Below the pieces are notes generated by a model, which ran no database searches, was not told the origin of the DNA, and worked only from the letters and a program-made list of their open reading frames with translations. A stretch of 64,000 bases of DNA from assembly GCA_963739135.1 (NCBI GenBank), contig CAVTZG010000024.1:61007-125006 (forward strand), in the 5' to 3' direction. Below are positions 7,260 through 16,963 of the stretch, one piece after another (positions within the stretch are counted from its first letter, which is position 1; the number at the start of each line of letters is the position of its first letter). Origin of the DNA: Palsa-504 sp963739135. Lineage in GTDB: Bacteria > Actinomycetota > Actinomycetes > Streptosporangiales > Streptosporangiaceae. The translations under genes were made by a program, and so were the position numbers.

Positions 7260-8231
7260 ATGACCAGCCGCCAGCCGGGGAGCGCGCCGGAGACCGACGG
7301 GCCCGCGGCCGCGCCGGAGCCCCGGGCTGGCCGCGGGCCGGGAGGGGTCCCGGGTCAGTGGCAGCTGGTCCTGCCGCTGACGTTGCTGATCATCCTGGGC
7401 CTGGCCGGGCTGCGGGGGGTGGTGGTGACGCCCCGGTGGAACGGGCCGCTGCACCAGTACGGCGTGGCCATCGGGGTCGCGCTGGAGGTCGTGCTCATCA
7501 CCCTGCTCTTGGTCATGTTCAGGCGGCGGGCCGCGGCGCAGCGCGCCCAGACCGACAACGCGGTGGCGGCCAAGCTGCGCGAGGTCCTGATCCTGGTCAT
7601 CATCACCGGGATGATCGGCGTGGTGATCGCCGTGATCATCGGGCTGCACCTGTACCTGTTCACCCCGAAGCCCGCCCCGAAGAGCAAGGTCCGCAGCGGC
7701 CCGCTGCCCACCCCCAAGCTGCCGCGGCCGGGAGCACAGCACGCCTCGGCCGTGCACATCCCGGTGGCCGCGCTGCTGTACGCCCTGATCATCGTGGTCC
7801 TGCTGGCCGCGGTGGTGCTCAGCGTCTGGTGGGCCCGGCGGTTCCAGCTGGCCGCCGGGGGCGGCCGGGAGGATGGCCTCATCGCCGAGGACTCCGAGGA
7901 CCTGCGGGAGGCGGTGGAATCCGGCCGGTCGGCGCTGCGCACGGTCGACGACGCGCGGGCGGCCATCATCGCCTGCTACGCGGCCATGGAAACCAGCCTG
8001 GCCGAGCGGGGCGCGGCCCGGGAGGCGGCCGACACGCCCGACGAGCTGCTGGCCCGGGCCACCACAAGCGGCATCGTGCACGGCGGTGCCGCGGCCCGGC
8101 TGACCGCGCTGTTCTACGAGGCCAGGTTCTCCAGCCACCCGCTGGCGGCCAGCCAGCGGGACGAGGCCGAGCGGGCCCTGGACGAGCTGGCCCAGGCGCT
8201 GGCCGCCGGCGAAGTCGGCGCGGACGCATGA
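7260..8231 (+). CDS. Membrane protein with C-terminal DUF4129 domain
   Basis: A protein of 323 residues. After a Pro/Ala-rich start there are four hydrophobic helices (VLPLTLLIILGLAGLRGVVV; the YGVAIGVALEVVLITLLLVMF region; VLILVIITGMIGVVIAVII; and one near residues 170-195). A soluble C-terminus follows, typical of DUF4129 (ARAAIIACYAAMETSL, ADTPDELLARA, FYEARFSSHPL). The ATG at 7260 follows GAGG. It overlaps the next gene by ATGA and opens a five-gene operon with MoxR and DUF58, a common pairing thought to act in envelope or complex maturation. Confidence 0.85.
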   Translation: MTSRQPGSAPETDGPAAAPEPRAGRGPGGVPGQWQLVLPLTLLIILGLAGLRGVVVTPRWNGPLHQYGVAIGVALEVVLITLLLVMFRRRAAAQRAQTDNAVAAKLREVLILVIITGMIGVVIAVIIGLHLYLFTPKPAPKSKVRSGPLPTPKLPRPGAQHASAVHIPVAALLYALIIVVLLAAVVLSVWWARRFQLAAGGGREDGLIAEDSEDLREAVESGRSALRTVDDARAAIIACYAAMETSLAERGAAREAADTPDELLARATTSGIVHGGAAARLTALFYEARFSSHPLAASQRDEAERALDELAQALAAGEVGADA

Positions 8232-8803
8232 GCGCCGGGGACGCGGAACGGGACGCCGGGGGGACCATCAGCCCCTGGGTCGGCACGACCCCGGAACTCA
8301 TGGTCGCGGCGGTGCTGGTCGCGGCGGCGGCCGTGGCCGGCTACATGATGGCGGGCTGGCCCGGCCTGGCGGTGGTGGCGGTGGCCACGGCGGCGATCGC
8401 CATGGTGGTGCTGCGGGTCCTGCTGCCGCAGCTGACCCCGGATACGGCCACGACGGCCAGGGAAAAGCCGCAGGCCCGGACGCTGACCGGCTATTCCCAC
8501 CGCCGGTTCGTGGTGCACAACGCGATGACCAGCCAGGGCTACTACGACAGCGAGCTGCGGCCGGTGCTCGAGCACCTGCTGGCCGCCCGCTTGGCTGAAC
8601 GCCACGACGTCAACCTCTACCAGGACCCCGAAGCGGCCCGCAGCCTGCTGTGCCGCAACCCCAAAGACGCCGACCTGTGGCGCTGGATCGACCCGGGCCC
8701 GTTGGCCACCAGGCCGGCCAGGCCGCCCAGGGGCGAGACGGACAAGCGCGGCATACCGCAGCGCACGCTGGCGCGCCTCATCGACCGATTGGAGAAGCTC
8801 TGA
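8228..8803 (+). CDS. Conserved membrane protein of the MoxR/DUF58 operon
   Basis: A protein of 191 residues with two adjacent hydrophobic helices (LMVAAVLVAAAAVAGYMMAG and the following WPGLAVVAVATAAIAMVVL). A soluble tail contains YYDSELRPVLEHLLAARLAE and ends RTLARLIDRLEKL. The start overlaps the DUF4129 stop by four bases and the end overlaps the MoxR start, so translation is probably coupled. No enzymatic motif is visible. Its place suggests a membrane partner of the MoxR ATPase. Confidence 0.75.
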   Translation: MSAGDAERDAGGTISPWVGTTPELMVAAVLVAAAAVAGYMMAGWPGLAVVAVATAAIAMVVLRVLLPQLTPDTATTAREKPQARTLTGYSHRRFVVHNAMTSQGYYDSELRPVLEHLLAARLAERHDVNLYQDPEAARSLLCRNPKDADLWRWIDPGPLATRPARPPRGETDKRGIPQRTLARLIDRLEKL

Positions 8804-9843
8804 TGGGCCCCGAGCAGTATCTGCCCGCGGGGACGACCCCCCGGATCCCCCCGCAAGAAGCCGCTGCGAACTGCTCGGCCATCCTGGACGAGCTCGAGCG
8901 CGCGGTCGTCGGCCGCCGCCGGAGCCTCGAGCTGGTGCTGATCGGCATCCTGGCCGGCGGTCACGTCCTGCTGGAGGACCTGCCCGGGCTGGGCAAGACC
9001 CTGATCGCCCGGTCCTTTGCCCGGGTGCTCGGCCTGGACTTCGCCCGCATCCAGTTCACCCCCGACCTGCTGCCCTCCGATGTGGTCGGCGCCCCGCTGT
9101 ACGACCAGCGGTCGGCCGACATGGTGTTCCGGCCGGGGCCGGTGTTCACCCAGCTGCTGCTGGCCGACGAGATCAACCGGACACCGCCCAAGACCCAGGC
9201 GGCGCTGCTGGAGGCCATGGGCGAGGGCCAGGTCAGCGTGGACGGGCAGACCCGCCTGCTGCCGCAGCCGTTCATCGTCCTGGCCACGGACAACCCGATC
9301 GAGTACGAGGGCACCTACGAGCTGCCCGAGGCCCAGCTCGACCGGTTCCTGATGCGGCTGCGGCTCGGGTACCTGAGCAGCGGGGACGAGACCGACATGC
9401 TCCGGCGGCGGGTGGCCCGCACCAGCGAGCAGGTCAAGCTCAACGCGGTGACCGGCCCGGACGGCGTGCTGGCCATGCGGGAGTCGCTCGAGCAGGTGGA
9501 GATCACGCCCGACCTGCTCGACTACATCGTGGCCATCATCCGGGCGACCAGGAGCGACGCGCAGGTGCAGGTCGGCGCCAGCCCGCGCGGCGGCCTGGCC
9601 CTGGTCCAGCTGGCCCGCGGCCAGGCCCTGCTGAGCAAGCGCGACTACGTCATCCCCGACGACATCAAGCAGGTGGCGGTGCCCGCGCTGGCGCACCGGG
9701 TCACGCTGCGGCCCGAGCTGTGGGTCCGCCAGGTCTCCTCCGACGACGTGGTGGCCAAGCTGCTCGCCGCCGTGCCGACGCCGAAGACCGACCCCACCGC
9801 GCGGGCCGGCGGCCGCGGCCCGGATCCGGCGGTCAGCGGCTGA
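8803..9843 (+). CDS. MoxR family AAA+ ATPase
   Basis: A protein of 346 residues. Walker A-like LEDLPGLGKTLIARSFA lies near residues 60-75, Walker B LLLADEINR near 120, sensor 1 region FIVLATDNPIEYEG and the MoxR lid follow. MoxR ATPases act as chaperone-like remodellers of partner proteins with vWA or DUF58 domains. The start overlaps the upstream stop (TGATG). Residues 8-18 (PAGTTPRIPPQ) are encoded by a G-tract repeat (8829-8852) also found in other genes of this window, so the extreme N-terminus is probably element-derived. Confidence 0.9.
   Translation: MGPEQYLPAGTTPRIPPQEAAANCSAILDELERAVVGRRRSLELVLIGILAGGHVLLEDLPGLGKTLIARSFARVLGLDFARIQFTPDLLPSDVVGAPLYDQRSADMVFRPGPVFTQLLLADEINRTPPKTQAALLEAMGEGQVSVDGQTRLLPQPFIVLATDNPIEYEGTYELPEAQLDRFLMRLRLGYLSSGDETDMLRRRVARTSEQVKLNAVTGPDGVLAMRESLEQVEITPDLLDYIVAIIRATRSDAQVQVGASPRGGLALVQLARGQALLSKRDYVIPDDIKQVAVPALAHRVTLRPELWVRQVSSDDVVAKLLAAVPTPKTDPTARAGGRGPDPAVSG
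8829..8852. repeat. G-tract repeat copy A, in the MoxR coding region
   Basis: Reading on the minus strand this is GGGGGGATCC, then GGGGGGTCGTCCCC. The same core occurs at 12969-12995, 35948-35971 and 52931-52954. It is in frame in MoxR and encodes GTTPRIPP. Confidence 0.7.
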
Positions 9844-11148
9844 TGTCCTATCTGATGCCGAACGACCCGGGCCGCCGCGCGGCCGGCACCGAGGCTGCGG
9901 TGCGGTGGCGGTCGTCGCGGCATGCCCGGCGGCTGCTCACCCTCGGCCTGTTCGGGGTGTTCATCGCCACGATCACCCGGCGCCCGGAGTTCGCCGGCCT
10001 GGCCGCCCCCGCGCTGCTGCTGCTCGCGGCGGGCCGGTTCCAGCGGCGGCCGCCGCGGATCACGGTCACGGGCCAGCCCAGTACCCGGCGCGCCTTCGAG
10101 AGCGAGCTGGTTGCCCTGGACGTGGCGACGCAGGACGCGGGCGACTGCACGGTCCGGTGGCTGCTGCACCCGGGCCGGGAGATCGAGCGCCGGCCCCGTC
10201 ACGGCTGACGGGCCGGCGGCCCGCTTCATCGTCAGCCCGCACCGGTGGGGGCGGCGTGAGCTGGGCACCTTGGACGTGGAGCTGCGCGACCGCTGGCGGC
10301 TGGCCGAGGGACACCTGACCATCAGCGTGCCCAGGATCGACTGCTACCCGGCTCCGGCCCACCAGCAGACCCGGGTGGTGCTCAGCAGGCTCCCGAACCG
10401 GCTCGGGGAGCACCCGGCCCGCGTGTCCGGCGAGGGGATCGAGTTCGCCGGGGTGCGGGAGTACGTGCCGGGCGACCGCCAGCGCAGCATCAACTGGGCG
10501 GCCAGCACCAGGCGCGGGCGGCTGCAGGTGAACACGTTCGCGGCCGAGCGCTCCCAGGACGTGGTGCTGCTGGCCGACGCCACCTCGGACGTGGGCGAGC
10601 CGGGGTCATCCGCCCTGGACCTGGCGCTGCGCGGCGCGGCGGCCGCCGCCCGCGCCTACCTGGACGCCAGGGACCGGGTGGGCGTGATCACCTACCAGTG
10701 GGGCGGGGTGACCTGGCTGCCGCCCGGGCTGGGCCGCCGGCAGGTGTACCGGATCATCGACTCCATGCTGGCCAGCGACGGCGGCTACACCGGACCCGAG
10801 CGGGGCCTGCGCGGCGCGAGCTTCCGCCGGCTGCCGCGGGCCGCGCTGCCGCCCGGCGCCCTGGTCATCGTGTTCAGCCCGCTGCTGGACCAGCGGTTCG
10901 TGGAGACCCTGCGGGACATGCGCGAACGCGGCTTCACCATGCTGGTGGTGGACGTGCTCACCGCCGAGCCCCCGGCCCGGCGGCACAGCACGGACCGGAT
11001 GGCCAGGCGGATCTGGCGGATGGAGCAGGAGGCGATCAGGTTCTCGCTGCGCGAGCTGGGCGTCCCGGTGGTGCACTGGGACGGGGTCACGTCCCTGGAC
11101 CTGCCGCTGGCCGCCTACACCAGGCGCCCCGTGGTGGCCGGCCGGTGA
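9843..11148 (+). pseudogene. DUF58 (vWA-like) protein, single-base frame break
   Basis: Taken together the two frames give a DUF58 protein of about 434 residues: N-terminal hydrophobic helices (LLTLGLFGVFIATI; LAAPALLLLAAG) and the DUF58 core REYVPGDRQRSINWAASTRRG. The first frame runs from the ATG at 9843 to a stop at 10208. The second continues from about 10190 to 11148. Removing one C from the CCCC at 10194-10197 joins them as REIERRPVTADGPAARFIV with no other change. DUF58 proteins usually partner with MoxR. Either the gene is broken or the base is a sequencing error. Confidence 0.75.
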
Positions 11149-11740
11149 CCGGCACCCGGCTGGGCGCGGCCGGCACCCGGCTGGCCGCGGCGCTGCTCGG
11201 CGCGGGCTGCGTGATCTGGTCCGATACCGGGTCCGCGGTGACCCACAAGGGCGACGCGGGCCTGGCGCTGTTCCTGGCCATCTTCGGCGTGGCCGCGGGC
11301 GCGATACGGCTGGCCCTGGCCGGGGTCCCGGTGCCCGAGGACACCTTCCTGCTGCCCGCGCCGCTGCACGTCTGGCTGTGGTTCCTGCAGGCGCTGCGCC
11401 GGGTGCCGTGGGAGGAGGGCGGGCTGGTGGCCATCGTGTGGCTGGAGGTGCTGCACCGGTCCCGGCCCTGGCACACCGCGGTGCTGGGCGCCGCGCTGAT
11501 GGCCTACCTGCTGGCGGTGCACCTGGCCGAGACGGACGCCTCCCCCGCCGTGCTGCGGCCGCAGGTCCCGGTGCTGGCCGTCGGGGCGGGCCTGCTCGCG
11601 CTGGGCGCGGGCGCCGGGATGCTGCCCGCGGCCGGGGCGGGGCCGGCTCGGCCCTGCTGCGGCTGGTGGCCGCCGGAGCGCTGATCGCCGCCGCCGCCCT
11701 CGTGCTCCCCCACGTGGCCCGCCCCGCCCCACACGACTAG
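11145..11740 (+). pseudogene. Operon-terminal membrane protein, single-base frame break
   Basis: The GTG at 11145 overlaps the DUF58 stop. The product has five or so hydrophobic segments (LAAALLGAGCVIW; LALFLAIFGVAAGAI; and others). In the first frame it ends at 11684 with an implausible tail, PARPCCGWWPPER. Adding one G to the GGGG at 11639-11642 restores GSALLRLVAAGALIAAAALV and a stop at 11740, a convincing last transmembrane helix. Function unknown. Confidence 0.6.
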
Positions 11741-11988
11741 CCCCGCCCCACGAGGTGGCCCCGTGACCCATCCCACAAGGTGGTGTGGTGAAAGTCCAGA
11801 TTCACCACGTAGTCGGAGGACTCGGCCACGTGCTGGGCGGCTACCCCGGGGAGGGGTGGGCGGGCGTTGTAGGGATATACAAGGGGGGACGGCAATATCC
11901 GTGTCTTCTTAGGGCCGGGCGGCTTACGACGGGCTGGTCAGGCGGGGAAGATGGGGCTTTACGCGGAAACACAGGAGGGCAGGAGCCG

Positions 11989-12831
<843 letters not shown>

Positions 12832-12868
12832 GCCATCAGCGAGCGGAGGCGAGCGGGAGAGCAGAGCC

Positions 12869-14302
12869 GTGACCATCCTGATCAGCGGCGGCACGGTGGT
12901 GACCGCCGAGGGGACGCAGGCCGCCGATGTGCTGGTGGCCGGGGAGAAGATCGCGGCCCTGTTGTCCCGGGGGGACGACCCCCCGGGATCCCCCCGCGAA
13001 GGTGCGGGCCGGGACCGTATCGCCGGAGACCGGCCTGACCGGGTCATCGACGCGACCGGCAAGTACGTACTGCCGGGCGGGATCGACGTGCACACGCACA
13101 TGGAGATGCCGTTCGGCGGCACGTCCGCCGTGGACACGTTCGAGACCGGCACCCGGGCCGCGGCCTGGGGCGGAACCACGACCATCATCGACTTCGCGGT
13201 CCAGGCCAAGGGCACCTCGCTGCTGGCCACCCTGGACAAGTGGCACGCCAAGGCGGACGGCAACTGCGCCATCGACTACGGCTTCCACATGATCGTGTCC
13301 GACGTCAACGACACGACGCTGAAGGAGATGGACGCCTGCGTCGCGGCCGGGGTGAACAGCTTCAAGATGTTCATGGCCTATCCCGGCGTGTTCTACGTGA
13401 CCGACGGCGAGATCCTGCTGGCCATGCAGCAGGCGGTCCGCCTGGGCGCGACAATCTGCATGCACGCGGAGAACGGCCTGGCCATCGACCAGCTGGTCGC
13501 GCAGGCGCTCGCGGCCGGCCGCACCGACCCGGTGAACCACGGCCTGACCAGGCCGCCCGAGCTCGAGGGCGAGGCCACCTCGCGGGCGATCACGCTGGCC
13601 AAGATCACCGGCTGCCCGCTGTACATCGTGCACCTGTCCGCCCGCCAGGCGCTCGAGGCGGTCGCCGAGGCCAGGGACACGGGGCAGAACGTGTTCGCCG
13701 AAACCTGCCCGCAGTACCTCTACCTGTCGCTGGATGACCTGGCCCGGCCGGATTTCGAGGGCGCCAAGTACGTGTGCTCGCCGCCGCTGCGGCCGAAGGA
13801 GCACCAGGATTCGCTGTGGCGCGGGCTGCGCACGAACGACCTGTCGGTGGTGTCGACCGACCACTGCCCGTTCTGCTTCAAGGACCAGAAGCAGCTGGGC
13901 CGGGGCGACTTTTCCAAGATCCCCAACGGCATGCCGGGCGTGGAGCACCGGATGGACCTGCTGCATCAGGGCGTGGTGGCGGGCCAGCTCACGCTGCCGC
14001 GCTGGGTGGAGGTGGCCTCGACCACGCCGGCCCGGATGTTCGGCCTTTACCCGCGCAAGGGCGTCATCGCGGCCGGGTCCGACGCCGACATCGTGGTCTA
14101 CGACCCGCAGGCCCGGCAGACCCTGTCGGCGGCGACGCACCACATGAACGTCGACTACTCGGCGTACGAGGGGATGGAGCTCACCGGCTGGGTGGTCAGC
14201 ACGCTGTCCCGCGGCCGGGTGGTCGTCGACGACGGCGAGTACACCGGCGCGGCTGGCCACGGGATGTTCCTGTCCCGCGGGCTGAACCAGTACCTGCTGT
14301 AG
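12869..14302 (+). CDS. hydA: Dihydropyrimidinase / D-hydantoinase
   Basis: A cyclic-amidohydrolase of 477 residues that opens dihydrouracil, dihydrothymine or hydantoins. Metal-site residues visible in order: HTHMEMP, the carboxylated Lys in NSFKMFMAYPG, His in CMHAENG, His in IVHLSARQ and Asp in STDHCPF. The start is a GTG. Residues 33-50 (SRGDDPPGSPREG and following) are a proline-rich insert in the short N-terminal beta domain. It coincides with the G-tract repeat at 12969-12995, and families normally pass directly from the GEKIAA strand to VIDATGKYVLPGG. The pathway neighbours are the beta-ureidopropionase and an LLM oxidoreductase. Confidence 0.92.
   Translation: MTILISGGTVVTAEGTQAADVLVAGEKIAALLSRGDDPPGSPREGAGRDRIAGDRPDRVIDATGKYVLPGGIDVHTHMEMPFGGTSAVDTFETGTRAAAWGGTTTIIDFAVQAKGTSLLATLDKWHAKADGNCAIDYGFHMIVSDVNDTTLKEMDACVAAGVNSFKMFMAYPGVFYVTDGEILLAMQQAVRLGATICMHAENGLAIDQLVAQALAAGRTDPVNHGLTRPPELEGEATSRAITLAKITGCPLYIVHLSARQALEAVAEARDTGQNVFAETCPQYLYLSLDDLARPDFEGAKYVCSPPLRPKEHQDSLWRGLRTNDLSVVSTDHCPFCFKDQKQLGRGDFSKIPNGMPGVEHRMDLLHQGVVAGQLTLPRWVEVASTTPARMFGLYPRKGVIAAGSDADIVVYDPQARQTLSAATHHMNVDYSAYEGMELTGWVVSTLSRGRVVVDDGEYTGAAGHGMFLSRGLNQYLL
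12969..12995. repeat. G-tract repeat copy B, inside hydA
   Basis: G6-ACGA-C6-GGGAT-C6, the complement of the core seen in the other copies. It sits in frame in hydA and encodes RGDDPPGSP. The same peptide start, RGDDPP, is encoded by copy D in the second tricorn gene. Confidence 0.75.
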
Positions 14303-14308
14303 CAAGCA

Positions 14309-14332
14309 CCACGGTCCGTTCGGCATAAAGAT
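14309..14332 (+). repeat. Dispersed motif copy 2
   Basis: CCACGGTCCGTTCGGCATA followed by AAGATC. It lies between hydA and the ribosome binding site of the LLM oxidoreductase gene, leaving only 4 bp to the GGGAGGGG. Confidence 0.6.
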
Positions 14333-14346
14333 CCTTGGGAGGGGTC

Positions 14347-15453
14347 ATGGAGTTCGGGGTGGTCCTGCAGACGAATCCGCCCGCTCACCGGGTGGTCGAG
14401 ATGATGCGGCGGGCGGAAGCGTCGGGCTTCTCCCACGGCTGGACGTGGGACTCGCACGTGCTGTGGCAGGAGCCGTTCGTCATCTACTCGGCGGTGCTGG
14501 CCGCGACGTCGAGGCTGACCGTGGGGCCGATGGTGACCAACCCGGGTACCAGGGACTGGTCGGTCATCGCGTCGCTGTTCGCCACGCTGAACGACATGTA
14601 CGGCAACCGGACGGTGTGCGGGATCGGGCGCGGTGACTCGGCCCGGCGGGTCATCGGCCAGCCGCCGATGACGCTGGCCACCCTGTCGTCGGCGATGACC
14701 GTGATCAAGGGCCTGGCCGAGGGGCGTGAGGTGACGCACCATGGGCAGGCGCTGCGCATCCCGTGGGTGCGCAACGGCAAGCTGGAGATCTGGATGGCCG
14801 CCTACGGGCCGAAGGCGCTCAAGCTCACCGGCGAGCAGGCGGACGGCTTCATCCTGCAGACCGCCGACCCGGACATCGCGCGCTGGACCATCGGCGCGGT
14901 GCGGGCGGCGGCCGAGGCGGCCGGCCGCGACCCGGCCTCGGTCACCATCTGCGTGGCGGCGCCGGCCTACGTCGGCGATGACCGGGCCCATCAGCGGGAT
15001 CAGCTGCGGTGGTTCGGCGGGATGGTCGGCAACCACGTGGCTGACCTGGTGGCCAGGTACGGCACGGACGGGCCGGTGCCCCGCGAGCTGACCGACTACA
15101 TCAAGGGCCGCGAGGGCTACGACTACGCGCACCACGGCAAGGCCGACAACCCGTCGGTGGACTTCGTGCCGGACGAGATCGTGGACCGGTTCTGCCTGAC
15201 CGGCCCGGCCGCCGGGCACGTGGACCGGCTGCGGGAGCTGGCCGAGGCGGGCGCCGACCAGTTCGCCCTGTACCTGATGCACGACCGGGAGGACGACACC
15301 CTGGCCGCCTACGGCGAGCAGGTCATCCCGGCCCTGAGAGCGTTATTCAGTACCGGATCGCGAGTACGGGCCTTCAGGCCCGTGCGAGCGGCCGGTGCCA
15401 GAGAAGGGGGCAGGGGAGGTGCGTGGGGAGAAGCGCAGCGGGAATCTGAGTAA
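14347..15453 (+). CDS. LLM class F420-type oxidoreductase (TIGR03842-like)
   Basis: A luciferase-like TIM barrel that resembles the TIGR03842 group of probable F420-dependent oxidoreductases, often found beside hydantoinase genes. Visible blocks: GWTWDSHVLWQEPFVIYSA, RLTVGPMVTNPGTRD, GRGDSARRVIG and WMAAYGPKALKLTGEQADG. The ATG at 14347 follows a strong GGGAGGGG. The last 35 or so residues (after VIPALRALFS) are low-complexity and contain a hairpin-forming sequence, so the native end has probably been extended. The reaction is unknown; position suggests a step in pyrimidine or hydantoin breakdown. Confidence 0.8.
   Translation: MEFGVVLQTNPPAHRVVEMMRRAEASGFSHGWTWDSHVLWQEPFVIYSAVLAATSRLTVGPMVTNPGTRDWSVIASLFATLNDMYGNRTVCGIGRGDSARRVIGQPPMTLATLSSAMTVIKGLAEGREVTHHGQALRIPWVRNGKLEIWMAAYGPKALKLTGEQADGFILQTADPDIARWTIGAVRAAAEAAGRDPASVTICVAAPAYVGDDRAHQRDQLRWFGGMVGNHVADLVARYGTDGPVPRELTDYIKGREGYDYAHHGKADNPSVDFVPDEIVDRFCLTGPAAGHVDRLRELAEAGADQFALYLMHDREDDTLAAYGEQVIPALRALFSTGSRVRAFRPVRAAGAREGGRGGAWGEAQRESE
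15366..15383. terminator. Hairpin between convergent genes
   Basis: ACGGGCCT-TC-AGGCCCGT is a perfect 8-bp stem with a 2-nt loop. It lies in the last codons of the LLM gene and just before the end of the convergent SGNH gene. There is no clear T-tract, so the terminator role is inferred from position. Confidence 0.4.
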
Positions 15454-15477
15454 CGCGAACTTTGAAAAAACACCGCG

Positions 15478-16695
15478 CTAGTCCGTGCCCGGCGTGCTGG
15501 CCGCCGGGGCCGGGGTGATCACCTTGGGCAGGGCCTGCTGGTCGGCCAGCGCGATGGCCAGCTCGCCGGTGGCGTTCGGGTGCAGCGGCGCCGGGTCGCC
15601 CGGGCCCTGCACGTAGGGCTCGGCGGTGCACAGCTCATGGCCGGCGAAGGACGCGGCCGCCAGGCCGAACCCGAAGGTCTGGGCGCCCTGGGCCAGCACC
15701 GCGTTGAGCTGGCCGAGCCGGGACAGCAGCACCTTCTCCTTGGCCGGGGTGACGCCGTAACGGCGCAGGCAGCCGATGTCCGATCCGAACGGCGAGTAGT
15801 ACTCGTTGACCAGCACGGCCGGGCTGCCGGGCAGTTCGGCCAGGTCGGTCAGGAGCTGGTAGTAGCTGCGGGTGAAGGCGCCGACCTCCTGGCTGAAGTA
15901 GGCCGCCGACACCTTGTCGTTGCACACCGCGCTGGCCACGCACAGCCGGGTCATCACCGACCACTGCACGTCGTCCGCGCCGACGCTGACGATGATCACC
16001 TTGGCGTGGGCGACGCGCTGGACTTCGACCAGCTGGGGCGGCGCCACCTGCCCGTCGCCCAGGACCTGGGCGGCCAGCAGGCCGTTCTGGACGGTCGCGC
16101 CGCTGCAGGCCAGGTTCAGCACGGTCCAGTCGTTCACCGCGGCCAGGTCGTCGGCGTAGGACTGGCCGCTGCGGCCGCAGGCCCGGTCCAGCGCGGAGGC
16201 CCCGCTGGCCGGCGGGTTGCCCACGGCCGCGGCGGTGGAGTCCCCGATGACCACGGCCCGGTCGCCGGGCTGCGGCCGGGCGGTGACCGGTGTCGCGGAG
16301 GCGCCCTGGAGCGGATCCACGCCGACCAGGTCATCGAGGGTCTTGACGCTGCGCAGCACGGCGGGGGTGCTCGAGGCGGTCAGCAGCACGCCGCCGACGT
16401 TCACCGCGGCCACCACGACCACCCCGATGGCCGCGGTCTTGGCCATGGCGGCGTGGGATTGCCGCCGCAGGCCGGCCAGCGCGATGAGCGGGATGACGGC
16501 GAAGCCGGCCGCGATGAGCGTCTCCCACTCGAAGTAGTGCTGCCAGCCCGCGGCCAGCTGCTGGGACAGGCTCAGCTTGAGCTGCCGCGGGTCGTCGGAA
16601 CGCAGCAGCTGCGCGACCTGAGGGTCGATGGTGATGTGGGTGAGCTGCAGCAGCGGGCGGATCGGCCCGGTGAACTGGGGTTTGGTCGGCACCAC
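15478..16695 (-). CDS. SGNH/GDSL-type hydrolase with N-terminal membrane segment
   Basis: A secreted or membrane-anchored SGNH hydrolase. Block I is VVIGDSTAAAVGNP with the nucleophilic Ser, the block III-like stretch is VSVGADDVQW, and block V DPAPLHPNATGE carries the catalytic His. A transmembrane helix (LIAAGFAVIPLIALAG) and a second (AIGVVVVAAVNVGGVLLT) precede the catalytic domain. The first ATG/GTG/TTG in frame is the GTG at 16695. The frame stays open upstream and encodes another good helix (FYLVTFLLITAGSIWLAL), so initiation may be at a rare ATT at 16896, six bases after GGGGAG. Probable esterase acting on cell-surface or extracellular lipids or sugars. Confidence 0.8.
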   Translation of the reverse strand: MVPTKPQFTGPIRPLLQLTHITIDPQVAQLLRSDDPRQLKLSLSQQLAAGWQHYFEWETLIAAGFAVIPLIALAGLRRQSHAAMAKTAAIGVVVVAAVNVGGVLLTASSTPAVLRSVKTLDDLVGVDPLQGASATPVTARPQPGDRAVVIGDSTAAAVGNPPASGASALDRACGRSGQSYADDLAAVNDWTVLNLACSGATVQNGLLAAQVLGDGQVAPPQLVEVQRVAHAKVIIVSVGADDVQWSVMTRLCVASAVCNDKVSAAYFSQEVGAFTRSYYQLLTDLAELPGSPAVLVNEYYSPFGSDIGCLRRYGVTPAKEKVLLSRLGQLNAVLAQGAQTFGFGLAAASFAGHELCTAEPYVQGPGDPAPLHPNATGELAIALADQQALPKVITPAPAASTPGTD

Positions 16696-16963
16696 CTGGC
16701 CGAACAGGTCGAGCTCGCCGGGACCGGACAGGCTCAGCGACGGGATGGCCGCCCCGACCTGGGCGGTCTGGCCCGCGGCGGAGACCGTCTGCAGCGGCGC
16801 GACCTGCAGCGCCAGCCAGATCGACCCGGCCGTGATGAGCAGGAAGGTGACGAGGTAGAACGCGGCGGTCCTGGTCAGTCGCAGGAACGAAGGAATATGG
16901 CACTCCCCGGGACGGCAAAGCCTCGCCCTTTGAAGCTACCCACCCGGCCCGGATGGCAACCTG

